Virus record (IMG/VR): IMGVR_UViG_3300025096_000145
Span: 1 to 22,758 of that record
Source of the DNA: a virus
Strand: one strand, 5' to 3'
DNA: 22,758 bases
Shown here: positions 15,503-21,750 of the stretch, piece by piece
How the letters are laid out: the number at the start of each line of letters is the position of its first letter
Numbering within the stretch: the stretch's first letter is position 1
Made by a program: the position numbers and the translations under genes
Notes under the pieces: generated by a model
What the model was told of the DNA's origin: nothing
Seen by the model: the letters and a program-made list of their open reading frames with translations, nothing else
Databases searched by the model: none

Positions 15503-15876
15503 CAGAAGTTATATTTAACCCCGACTTTGGTACCCCAACTTGAGTCATCATCAGTATCTTCATCTGCAGTTAGCAGTGAGACTTCACCATAAACTCCGAG
15601 GTTATTAGTAGCTTGGAAATTTCCACCTACTTTACCAGATAGTCGCCAGTCAGAATCTATACCTTGTTCAGCTACAATGGCTGGGCCTCCTTGAATGTAG
15701 AAGGAAGAACCATTCTCAGCAGCTGTTTCATAACCTACGTGAACGTCGGTTACAGAACCTGTATATTCCGAGCCCACACGAGCCCCGTTGGATTCTACGT
15801 TGGCATAGATACCGGCTGATGCAGGTGTCGCCAGTGCTGTGGTGGATGCCAGAGCGGCAAGTGCAATAAGTTTCAT
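15502..15876 (-). CDS. Secreted small outer-membrane beta-barrel-like protein
   Basis: A 124-residue protein with a clear Sec signal peptide: MK, hydrophobic core, and a signal peptidase site ATPASA|G after residue 21. The mature ~103 residues are alternating polar/hydrophobic strands (IYANVES, VHVGYETA, SFYIQGGPAIV, WRLSGKVGGNF, LGVYGEVSLLTA), and the last strand ends KVGVKYNF. A terminal Phe with alternating aromatics is the typical assembly signal of outer-membrane barrels. An acidic loop (DEDTDDDS) lies before the last strand. It should therefore sit in the cell's outer membrane or periplasm rather than in the virion. Superinfection exclusion, as for small barrels of the lambda Lom type, or envelope modification are possible roles (inference). 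The start has an A/T-rich leader with no Shine-Dalgarno, 9 nt after the 16-residue ORF. Confidence 0.85.
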   Translation of the reverse strand: MKLIALAALASTTALATPASAGIYANVESNGARVGSEYTGSVTDVHVGYETAAENGSSFYIQGGPAIVAEQGIDSDWRLSGKVGGNFQATNNLGVYGEVSLLTADEDTDDDSSWGTKVGVKYNF

Positions 15877-15885
15877 TGTTAAAGT

Positions 15886-15936
15886 TTAAATAGTTTTGGT
15901 ATAAGGGATACCGCGATACTTTAGTTGGACTTTCAT
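15886..15936 (-). CDS. 16-residue micro-ORF with a YRGIPY motif
   Basis: ATG at 15936 and TAA at 15886 encode MKVQLKYRGIPYTKTI. The ribosome site is the best in its neighbourhood (AAGGAG, 6 nt before the ATG) and overlaps the stop of an upstream open frame (TAAGGAG), a layout typical of translational coupling. The L-x-Y-R-G-x-x-Y pattern resembles the start of short cyanobacterial and cyanophage proteins of the DUF4278 type; I infer that from the pattern only. It may be a real micropeptide or a leader peptide that sets expression of the downstream secreted barrel protein, which has no ribosome site of its own. Confidence 0.5.
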   Translation of the reverse strand: MKVQLKYRGIPYTKTI

Positions 15937-15942
15937 AGTCTT

Positions 15943-15948
15943 CTCCTT
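15943..15948 (-). promoter_or_regulatory. Strong Shine-Dalgarno for the 16-residue micro-ORF
   Basis: AAGGAG on the minus strand, 6 nt ahead of ATG 15936, overlapping the TAA (15947-15949) of the preceding open frame. It is the main reason to treat the micro-ORF as translated, since neighbouring genes mostly lack such a site. Confidence 0.7.
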
Positions 15949-16066
15949 AGTAACCAACCCCCGTTCCATGATTGGTTTTCATGCGTTCCGTTAGGAATGA
16001 ACGGTCGTGGATCCCGTTGGCTTCTACTGCTTCGACAAGCGAGCCGCCATGTTTATTATGATGGTA
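15947..16066 (-). other. Open frame of 39 codons without a normal start; possible frameshift tail or gene remnant
   Basis: From just after a TAG (16067-16069) to TAA (15947) the frame reads as plausible protein, including GGSLVEAVEANGIHDRSFL and MKTNHGTGVGY, but its only ATG (15982) leaves 11 codons. It lies in the +1 frame relative to the 66-codon ORF and overlaps that ORF's last 11 nt. It could be the downstream half of a frameshifted product, a remnant of a gene that lost its start, or an 11-codon leader coupled to the 16-residue ORF. The sequence is noticeably more GC-rich than the flanking genes. Confidence 0.4.
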
Positions 16067-16256
16067 CTACACCAGAGCCACAAGAACTTCCATCAGTAGT
16101 ATTACCAACCATTACGTTACAACGTGAAGCTTGGTTGGCCATAGTGTCATTATCATTATAAGGGATGAACCATCTGTCACCCGTTTTGTTAATCATATAT
16201 TCTATTTGAAAAGTATCAGCACGTGATGCTGCTTTTGGATTGTAGATGATAGACAT
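16056..16256 (-). CDS. 66-residue hypothetical protein
   Basis: ORF from ATG 16256, two nucleotides after the stop of the 59-codon gene, to TAA 16056. The product is polar with aromatic residues (YMINKTGDRWFIPYNDNDTM) and two cysteines in the C-terminal half. No signal peptide, membrane segment or recognisable domain. The tight spacing and ordinary composition favour a real gene, but no good Shine-Dalgarno is present (leader AAAGAATTAATT). The reading frame may continue by +1 frameshift into the open frame at 15947-16066. Confidence 0.5.
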   Translation of the reverse strand: MSIIYNPKAASRADTFQIEYMINKTGDRWFIPYNDNDTMANQASRCNVMVGNTTDGSSCGSGVVPS

Positions 16257-16258
16257 AA

Positions 16259-16438
16259 TTAATTCTTTTTAGATTTAGCTTTACGAGTAGCCTCTTTTAC
16301 TTTCCCTCTTAATCCATGCAGATATCTTAACTCATGTGCTCGTATAGCATCTTTTTCAGGTTGAGTTAAAGGTCTACCTAAATCTTTTGAGTATGAGTTG
16401 TAAGCTGCTTTAATCCTTGCTGTAGTACTATCAGACAT
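16259..16438 (-). CDS. 59-residue basic hypothetical protein
   Basis: ATG at 16438 abuts the stop of the Arg-rich gene with no gap; TAA is at 16259. The product begins MSDSTTARIKAAYNSYSKDL, has a helical charged middle (PEKDAIRAHELRYLHGLRGK) and a lysine/arginine-rich tail ending KAKSKKN. A ribosome site (AGGTAG) lies inside the end of the upstream gene. The basic tail would suit nucleic-acid or scaffold contact inside the procapsid, but I do not recognise a family. Its arrangement between two basic or small genes after the scaffold suggests a small head protein. Confidence 0.68.
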   Translation of the reverse strand: MSDSTTARIKAAYNSYSKDLGRPLTQPEKDAIRAHELRYLHGLRGKVKEATRKAKSKKN

Positions 16439-16804
16439 TTATCTACCTCTACGAGTTCTAGCTTGTGCTGCAGCTATTGAAAGTATTCTATTAAGATCCC
16501 GCCTACTTGGTCTGGAACCCGTATTTAACCTTTGGGGACCAGGTGCTCCTAGTCCAAGCAAGGTAGCCCTTCTAGCTCTCCTACGAGGGTGTCTACCTAT
16601 AGGAGGTATTTGACCTTTCCTAGGAGGTTGAACAGGAAGTTCAATTGGAGGTAGTTCAGGTTCTCCCCTCCTACCTCTACGACTTGAGTTTTGTTCTTTT
16701 TCCCTTTCCCTTTTTGCCTTAGTCTTTCTCCTTCTCTTCTCTCTCGAGGTTAATGACCTACTCGATGCTAGTGCCTCTGATGCTGCCAGTGCTCCATATG
16801 CCAT
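16439..16804 (-). CDS. Arginine-rich 121-residue protein, possible DNA-binding virion protein
   Basis: About 27 of 121 residues are arginine and 6 lysine. After an alanine-rich start (MAYGALAASEALASSRSL) comes a basic helix (SREKRRRKTKAKREREKEQN), then a Pro-rich linker (about residues 50-70: LPPIELPVQPPRKGQIPP), a second basic cluster (RHPRRRARRATLLGLG), and a helical end with DLNRILSIAAAQARTRRGR. This looks like a disordered DNA- or RNA-binding protein, perhaps packaged with the genome; no family recognised. It lies 11 nt after the scaffold stop with a good ribosome site (AAGGAG, 7 nt spacing), so it is very likely translated and co-expressed with head genes. Confidence 0.75.
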   Translation of the reverse strand: MAYGALAASEALASSRSLTSREKRRRKTKAKREREKEQNSSRRGRRGEPELPPIELPVQPPRKGQIPPIGRHPRRRARRATLLGLGAPGPQRLNTGSRPSRRDLNRILSIAAAQARTRRGR

Positions 16805-16815
16805 AATGATACTCC

Positions 16816-17571
16816 TTAATATTGTAAGTTTGGTGAACGTTCTAATTTGTCATAAACATCCTGACGATAAGCAGGATCTTTTTCATAACGTGGATCTTGC
16901 ATAGCTTCTACTACTTCAGCTTGACTACGATATGCATCAGCTTTATTTGGTGCTGCTGTTCCAGTAAGCATTTCTCCTTCCACTCCTGTAGCATCCATGT
17001 ACCTATAGTTTAAAGCTTGTATAGCAAAGAAGCAAGATAAAGGATCGCCTCTTTGCATAACTGCATCAAACATATCCATTTCACCTTGCCTGAGTGATTG
17101 TCCAGCCCATTCTAACATACCATTATAAGCTTCTTCTCCTCCTACTGACCCCTGTAGGCTATGTATACTGTCTTCAGATAGCTCTGCGGCTCCACCATTT
17201 TGATTATTATTACGATAATCAAGATATGATTTAGCTAATTCTCTAGGATCAGTTTCAAATAACTCTTTTACTGTTTCTTCAGATACATTTCTAGAACCAG
17301 CTTCATGCCATAAACGGTCTAGTATATCGACCGGTTCATCGGTTTCATCCTCTTCTGTTACCTCTTCTTCTACATCTTCAGGTTTATTATCACCTAATTT
17401 CTTTTGTAGTTCTATGTAACCTTTTTCTAAGTCTTCAGCATCTTTAAATTTACCAGCAAGTAATTCGTTCTGCTGTTCTTCTAAAGATTCTCCTACTTTT
17501 AAAGCTTCTTGTTCTTCTTCAGTGAACTCAGCTGCTTCTGGATCAGCAGGATTATATGTTAGTGTTGCCAT
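16816..17571 (-). CDS. Capsid assembly scaffold protein (T7 gp9 equivalent)
   Basis: A 251-residue acidic helical protein located after the portal, as gp9 in T7 (307 residues). The N-terminal third is strongly acidic (AEFTEEEQEALKVGESLEEQ; later an Asp/Glu run near residues 65-80) and includes the family-typical segment LAGKFKDAEDLEKGYIELQK. The protein would fill the procapsid transiently, guide capsid subunits and then leave. The ATG lies within the last 20 nt of the small nested gene; there is no clear Shine-Dalgarno, so translation may be coupled to that gene. Confidence 0.9.
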   Translation of the reverse strand: MATLTYNPADPEAAEFTEEEQEALKVGESLEEQQNELLAGKFKDAEDLEKGYIELQKKLGDNKPEDVEEEVTEEDETDEPVDILDRLWHEAGSRNVSEETVKELFETDPRELAKSYLDYRNNNQNGGAAELSEDSIHSLQGSVGGEEAYNGMLEWAGQSLRQGEMDMFDAVMQRGDPLSCFFAIQALNYRYMDATGVEGEMLTGTAAPNKADAYRSQAEVVEAMQDPRYEKDPAYRQDVYDKLERSPNLQY

Positions 17572-17791
17572 TGTGTGTTACTACTTCTAGGTTTCCAAGC
17601 CCAACAGTTGTGACTTTAATAGGTGAACCGAGTTTGGGTGTACCTACAGGATCTCTGCGAGCATATTTCATTTTAGGTGTTGTAGGTTTTTCTTCCTTTT
17701 TTGAAAACACCTCTTGATCTTCTTTACTCAGGGGTGGGGTCACCTTGGACTTCCTGACTCGTTGGGGTCTGCTGGGTTTGACCTGCGCCAC
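17552..17791 (-). CDS. Small basic protein nested between portal and scaffold genes (79 aa, GTG start)
   Basis: The reading frame starts at GTG 17791, 68 nt inside the portal gene, crosses the 152-bp portal-scaffold gap and ends 20 nt inside the scaffold gene. A perfect ribosome site (GGAGGAG, 4 nt spacing) sits just before the GTG, and no better ATG exists outside the portal gene apart from Met41. The product is basic and Pro-rich (KPSRPQRVRKSKVTPPLSKE; KYARRDPVGTPKLGSPIKV), probably largely unstructured. Function unknown; a portal- or scaffold-contact role is a guess from position. The portal C-terminus is Gln/Thr-rich low complexity in the overlapping stretch. Confidence 0.7.
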   Translation of the reverse strand: MAQVKPSRPQRVRKSKVTPPLSKEDQEVFSKKEEKPTTPKMKYARRDPVGTPKLGSPIKVTTVGLGNLEVVTHNGNTNI

Positions 17792-19358
17792 TAATCTCCT
17801 CCATTAATTGTGGGTTTTTTGTGGGATCCAACATTGGTGCTGAAGCTAACTGTGGCATAGCCTTAGTCATCTCTAAGCTTTGAGCTTGTTGAGCTTGTTG
17901 AGCCTGTTCTTGCTGTACTTCTTGTACAGTCTTAACAAGATTCAACACATCAATACCTTGTGCAGCTGCTAATCTCTTAACAACTTCCTCTGGATTAATG
18001 TATCTAGCAATAGCTTCTGGTCCCATTGTTTGTGAGATTGTAGTTAAATAAGCTGCAAGACTCTCACGATCTTGTCCTCTACCTAATGCGTTAACACCTG
18101 CTACAATAGTAGGTTTTACAACATCCTTTGGTAAACGTGGTATCTGTCCTGATTTTTGAAAGACAGAAAGTTTCCTATTTAAATATGGTACTAAGAACTC
18201 AACAGTTAGCAGACTAAATAAGCCACCTAGCTGTTGCTCTAATTCCATTTGTGTCATACGTACTTCTTCTGCAGTGGTACGTTCACTTTGTCTTACAGTA
18301 AGAATAAGGAAAGCTTCAGACAATCTTCTTTCAAGTTGTTGAGACATTTCATATGCTGTTTTAAAATCAGCAGTCTTTCCTACCTGTACCACACCGATAT
18401 CATCGGGTCGTCCTTGAACGATAGCTCCATTACCTGCAGCGGCAAGGGTTTGTGGTTTAGTGGTACTACTTGGTGACACAACAAACACAACCTTAGCTGC
18501 AGCTGCTGAGCCTTCTACGAGAGCTTGAGATAAACCTTCTAAGGATCTAAGATCACCCATGAATTGTTCAACTCTACCTCGACCCCATACTTCACCATCA
18601 ACATTATTAAAACGAAGAGCTAACCAGGGATTAGTATCTAAAGGTGCTTTACCTATAGAACCAGGTACGATTTTATCGTATACTTCCTGATGCCATATAA
18701 CCCTGTTGTTTTCTCTCTTGACATGTGTGTACACATCACATTCGTTTCTATCGTGGCTGGTACCATCTTCTCCAGGTGGGTTCACATCCGTAGATTGCTG
18801 AGCCGCGTATTCTGGAAAATTTTTTTGTAATAATTTTTTGTTAATTCGTTCTTTGGTGACTAATTCTATCACATTACCGTTGCCATCTCTTTCTACAACA
18901 TAGCGATTCATAGGGAACATCTTAAGTCCTTTTTTACTCATAAAGATTAGAGCATTACCAGCTACAACTAAGTGTTGTAAAGCTTGGTGTACTACAACTC
19001 TATCATCAGAAGCTGCAATAGCTTCCATAATAGTCCTCTCTATTTTAGCAAAAGATAAATCTAATTCAGATTTAACTTGTGGATTAGAACCTAATTCTCC
19101 AAGTTGTGTTTCATCTACCTGTAATTTAAAGAAGCTGGTTTGAGGAGGTAGTAGAGCTAACATCAATTTTGATGCTAGAGTTACTACCCCCTTTGCGCCA
19201 ACGCTTTGCCATGGTGTAGGTAGGGTACGTGCACCTCTTGAGATATCATCATCTTGACGTATTAAATACGGAAGAGTCAGACGTGCTGCCGATTCTGCTG
19301 AGCTGAGAAATTCTGAACGATCACTTGATAAATAATCATACCTAGATTTAGCAGTCAT
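17724..19358 (-). CDS. Portal (head-tail connector) protein, T7 gp8 equivalent
   Basis: A 544-residue protein of the usual length (T7 gp8: 536). It contains the T7-type opening YLSSDRSEFLSSAESAARLT, LPTPWQSVGAKGVVTLASKL followed by MLALLPPQTSFFKL, and the later WLALRFNNVDGEVWGRGRVE and ERTTAEEVRMTQMELEQQLG, all recognisable portal family blocks. Twelve copies form the vertex ring through which DNA enters and leaves, and the scaffold nucleates on it. The C-terminal ~75 residues are Gln/Ala/Thr-rich low complexity (EVQQEQAQQAQQAQSLEM). The ATG overlaps the previous stop by one nucleotide (TAATG) with AAGGAAT upstream. The 3' end hosts the start of the nested basic gene. Confidence 0.95.
   Translation of the reverse strand: MTAKSRYDYLSSDRSEFLSSAESAARLTLPYLIRQDDDISRGARTLPTPWQSVGAKGVVTLASKLMLALLPPQTSFFKLQVDETQLGELGSNPQVKSELDLSFAKIERTIMEAIAASDDRVVVHQALQHLVVAGNALIFMSKKGLKMFPMNRYVVERDGNGNVIELVTKERINKKLLQKNFPEYAAQQSTDVNPPGEDGTSHDRNECDVYTHVKRENNRVIWHQEVYDKIVPGSIGKAPLDTNPWLALRFNNVDGEVWGRGRVEQFMGDLRSLEGLSQALVEGSAAAAKVVFVVSPSSTTKPQTLAAAGNGAIVQGRPDDIGVVQVGKTADFKTAYEMSQQLERRLSEAFLILTVRQSERTTAEEVRMTQMELEQQLGGLFSLLTVEFLVPYLNRKLSVFQKSGQIPRLPKDVVKPTIVAGVNALGRGQDRESLAAYLTTISQTMGPEAIARYINPEEVVKRLAAAQGIDVLNLVKTVQEVQQEQAQQAQQAQSLEMTKAMPQLASAPMLDPTKNPQLMEEISGAGQTQQTPTSQEVQGDPTPE
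17796..17802 (-). promoter_or_regulatory. Shine-Dalgarno GGAGGAG deciding a GTG start inside the portal gene
   Basis: GGAGGAG on the minus strand, 4 nt before GTG 17791, within the portal coding sequence. It is the strongest ribosome site in the head region and supports the nested 79-codon gene. Confidence 0.75.
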
Positions 19359-20869
19359 TAGATATTAATTCCTTGAATTTTTAATTGCTTTCTACTTAAT
19401 TGTTGAGTACCTTTTTTAGCTGCACCGGTCTTATACTTCTTAGAACGCTCTGGTCTTACTCCTGTAGCAGATGTGCCATACAATGCACTTGAACCAGCAA
19501 GTGACATTCCAGCTGCTTTTGTCTCTGGGGTCTCTACATTTACTGTAATCGGCTCTGTCTTGCTTATACCTTCGATCAATTTATTCCAATCTATATCGTC
19601 GCCTGTTTTAACTCCACCTACTACCTCACCATCAACAGGTAAAGTACCATTCCCATATGTAGATCCACCTTGTTGACCGTAATCAGTTGGTGGAACCCAT
19701 GTTCCGGTATTTTTATTGAAATCGAGCCATGAATCTATCTGTGCTTTAGTAGAAATAGTAGCATCCCTATCAAGGCCTGATTCAAACCTCCATTGATCTA
19801 ACTTATCTGGGTCGGCGTCTCTATTATACCAATCATAACTTATACTACCAATACGTCCATGAGGGTCACGACCTTTGTATTTAAGCCAATTAGAACCTTG
19901 CGTTCTACCTGCACGCTGATCAATCAAAGGTATTAGAGGGTTGCTATGAATATCCAAAGGTATTTGGCCTTCACCCCACGTACCTTCTCCAGTACCCATA
20001 AGCGTTTTCCAACCTTGACCGATATTTTCACCGGGGTTATAAGGGGTTATATGTACCCCATCATAACCCTCTCCAATATGGTCCCATTCATAATCAGTAC
20101 CAAGCTGCCTTTTGACATCTTCAACGCCTTGGTTATAGTACTTCTCTGCATTTGGAAGTCTTAATCTTATGCCTCCTTTTCTTTTGGTTCCTCTATCCCA
20201 TGATGGCCTACCTTTATAGTCACCTGGTGACCACCAGTCTCTCATGTACCCTTTAGGGCCTCTTCCTGTAGCTGCCACGTAAGCATAGGTAGCATCTTCG
20301 TCAGACATTTTACCGGTTTGATTGGCTCGAGCTTGAAGTGCCTGTGGTATCCTATATGTACCTTGTGGTATGGTGCCACCGCCAGTATAGGCATCCCAAG
20401 CTCTACTTCTAGTAGTGTCATAAAGACCGCCTTCTGCTCCTCTAACATCACCACCCTGTAATTGACCTTGGTTTTGATTTAAGTAATTATAAAAATCCCA
20501 AGGCTTGCCACCAGCGGCATAAAATGTCATGCGGTCATCGCCTTGTATCTGAGTCCCTGCGTTAGGATTAGCTTTCCAATCACCAAAGTAAGCAGAAGGC
20601 TCATCTTTAACATTCTTAATTTTATCATACAGACCGCCTGAACTTTCTCTATTATCTTTCCACATAGCCTTTCTACCTTCACCTCTTCCATACCAGTCCA
20701 TGAAATCTGTATAGCCTTGTTGTGTACCGCCTGGTTTGTTTCTAGCGTACTCTAGCCATTTTATCCAATCAGCACCACCGAAGTCTCCTTTATTTCCATA
20801 CCCTCCTCCTTCTTTGTCTTTGGCTATTTCTGACCACCATCGATCAATAGGTAAATTGTTATTACTCAT
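19358..20869 (-). CDS. Gly/Trp-rich 503-residue putative virion protein upstream of the portal
   Basis: I do not recognise a named family. The product is rich in Gly, Trp, Tyr, Asp and Asn (DRWWSEIAKDKEGGGYGNKG, ADWIKWLEYARNKPGG, GYTDFMDWYGRGEGRKAMWK) with repeated short D-W or Y-x-x-W elements over the first ~370 residues. A low-complexity hinge follows, then a basic end with ATGVRPERSKKYKTGAAKKG and QQLSRKQLKIQGINI. No signal peptide or transmembrane helix. It is co-translated with the portal (TAATG overlap) and with the upstream 65-codon gene (8-nt overlap), with a ribosome site GAGG. That ties it to head or connector assembly; a structural role is likely but inferred. The basic tail may bind DNA or the portal. 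Confidence 0.75.
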   Translation of the reverse strand: MSNNNLPIDRWWSEIAKDKEGGGYGNKGDFGGADWIKWLEYARNKPGGTQQGYTDFMDWYGRGEGRKAMWKDNRESSGGLYDKIKNVKDEPSAYFGDWKANPNAGTQIQGDDRMTFYAAGGKPWDFYNYLNQNQGQLQGGDVRGAEGGLYDTTRSRAWDAYTGGGTIPQGTYRIPQALQARANQTGKMSDEDATYAYVAATGRGPKGYMRDWWSPGDYKGRPSWDRGTKRKGGIRLRLPNAEKYYNQGVEDVKRQLGTDYEWDHIGEGYDGVHITPYNPGENIGQGWKTLMGTGEGTWGEGQIPLDIHSNPLIPLIDQRAGRTQGSNWLKYKGRDPHGRIGSISYDWYNRDADPDKLDQWRFESGLDRDATISTKAQIDSWLDFNKNTGTWVPPTDYGQQGGSTYGNGTLPVDGEVVGGVKTGDDIDWNKLIEGISKTEPITVNVETPETKAAGMSLAGSSALYGTSATGVRPERSKKYKTGAAKKGTQQLSRKQLKIQGINI

Positions 20870-21059
20870 GGTTATCCTCTATTCTATTTTTAAGCCACTC
20901 AACAACAGAGCGTTGACCTGATTTATACATTATACTTGATAGTTCCTCTTTAGGATGTGGATTATGTGGTGGGAAATTTGTTTCTAATTCTTGAAGTATA
21001 TACTTAAGATCAGGTCCAAGTAAAGCTTCAAGCGTAGGATGGGAGATTTGTGTTTGCAT
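20862..21059 (-). CDS. 65-residue hypothetical protein between reductase and head genes
   Basis: I prefer the ATG at 21059 (product starts MQTQISHPTLEALLGPDLKY) to an in-frame TTG further upstream. The gene overlaps the end of the reductase small subunit by 32 nt and the start of the 503-codon gene by 8 nt. The sequence is a small helical protein with IMYKSGQRSVVEWLKNRIED near its end; such GQRSVVEWL-type endings look like a conserved small phage protein, but I cannot name it. No Shine-Dalgarno is evident, so translation is probably coupled to the upstream gene. Role unknown. Confidence 0.65.
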   Translation of the reverse strand: MQTQISHPTLEALLGPDLKYILQELETNFPPHNPHPKEELSSIMYKSGQRSVVEWLKNRIEDNHE

Positions 21060-21750
21060 GTTCAAAGAAAGCTGGCATTCTAGCAGACTTAGTGGCAACA
21101 AGTTCAGGAGCTTTACCCTGATACATTAGGTTATCACTGGTATCTAGCCAGAATTTTTTGTCTAAATACTTATCATAGGTATTTGTACCTAAGGGTTGAA
21201 GAATCCAATTAATGGTGGCCTTCCTAAGTTTATCCAAAGATTGACTATGAGATAAGCCCAACTCACGACATACAAGGCTATTAGTGGCCACGTGTATTTG
21301 TTCGTCTCGACTGATGTCGGCGCTGACAGTCCTAAGACCAGCATCGCCATTAAAACGAAAGAAGGGAAGAAGTACGAAAAATATTGCACGCTCCGCTACC
21401 ACCGCTTTAACAATTGTGTGGTCGGGATGTGCCTCCCACGCATCGCGTAAACGGAGGGCTTCGGCTTCGGCGGTTGGGTCAGTCCCAAGAGCGTTAGCAA
21501 TGTATCCCAAAGCTTTGTCATGTTTAAGTTCATCCTTAGCGTTAAGTTCTAATAACTCCCTAGAGTGTTCGGGAACTTCTTTCTTAAGTGCTTCTTGAAT
21601 AAATTCGCCAACTGGTAACTCCATATGACGTATTGCGAGAGCACGGTAGATGGCCTCCTCTGCTCCATGTTTTAATTCTCCTGCGGTGGTTTGAACAGGC
21701 GTCCAAGTACGACGCCTTTCAATTAATTTTTGGTATGGTGTTTTTCTCAT
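21028..21750 (-). CDS. nrdB: Class I ribonucleotide reductase small (beta) subunit, compact type without radical tyrosine
   Basis: A 240-residue ferritin-like four-helix protein. Probable di-metal ligands are Glu44 (HMELP), Glu74 and His77 (DELKH), Glu120 (AERAI), Glu150 and His153 (DEQIH), with ferritin-like spacings of 30, 46 and 30. It follows the large subunit in an ATGA overlap, so it is read as the radical-generating partner, as in the cyanophage P-SSP7 type of class I reductase whose beta subunit was long overlooked. The residue four after His77, where canonical enzymes carry the radical Tyr, is Leu81. The tail ends NLPSYA, whose Tyr239 could relay the radical to the large subunit. It is much shorter than cellular NrdB (~350-375). 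A TTG 9 nt upstream is an alternative start; the ATG overlap is more convincing. Confidence 0.82.
   Translation of the reverse strand: MRKTPYQKLIERRRTWTPVQTTAGELKHGAEEAIYRALAIRHMELPVGEFIQEALKKEVPEHSRELLELNAKDELKHDKALGYIANALGTDPTAEAEALRLRDAWEAHPDHTIVKAVVAERAIFFVLLPFFRFNGDAGLRTVSADISRDEQIHVATNSLVCRELGLSHSQSLDKLRKATINWILQPLGTNTYDKYLDKKFWLDTSDNLMYQGKAPELVATKSARMPAFFEHANTNLPSYA

Noticed and set aside
15925-16161. 78-codon plus-strand ORF in the accessory block
   Set aside because: Antisense to several minus-strand ORFs, no ribosome site, and no other plus-strand gene exists in the window.
16056-16256. Programmed +1 frameshift joining the 66-codon ORF to the next open frame
   Set aside because: No recognised slippery sequence or stimulatory structure was found at the overlap, so it is mentioned only as one option, not as a called feature.
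20242-20454. 70-codon minus-strand ORF inside the 503-residue gene
   Set aside because: Out-of-frame shadow lacking a ribosome site.
21284-21598. 104-codon plus-strand ORF opposite the reductase small subunit
   Set aside because: Antisense shadow of a gene with clear metal-binding motifs.
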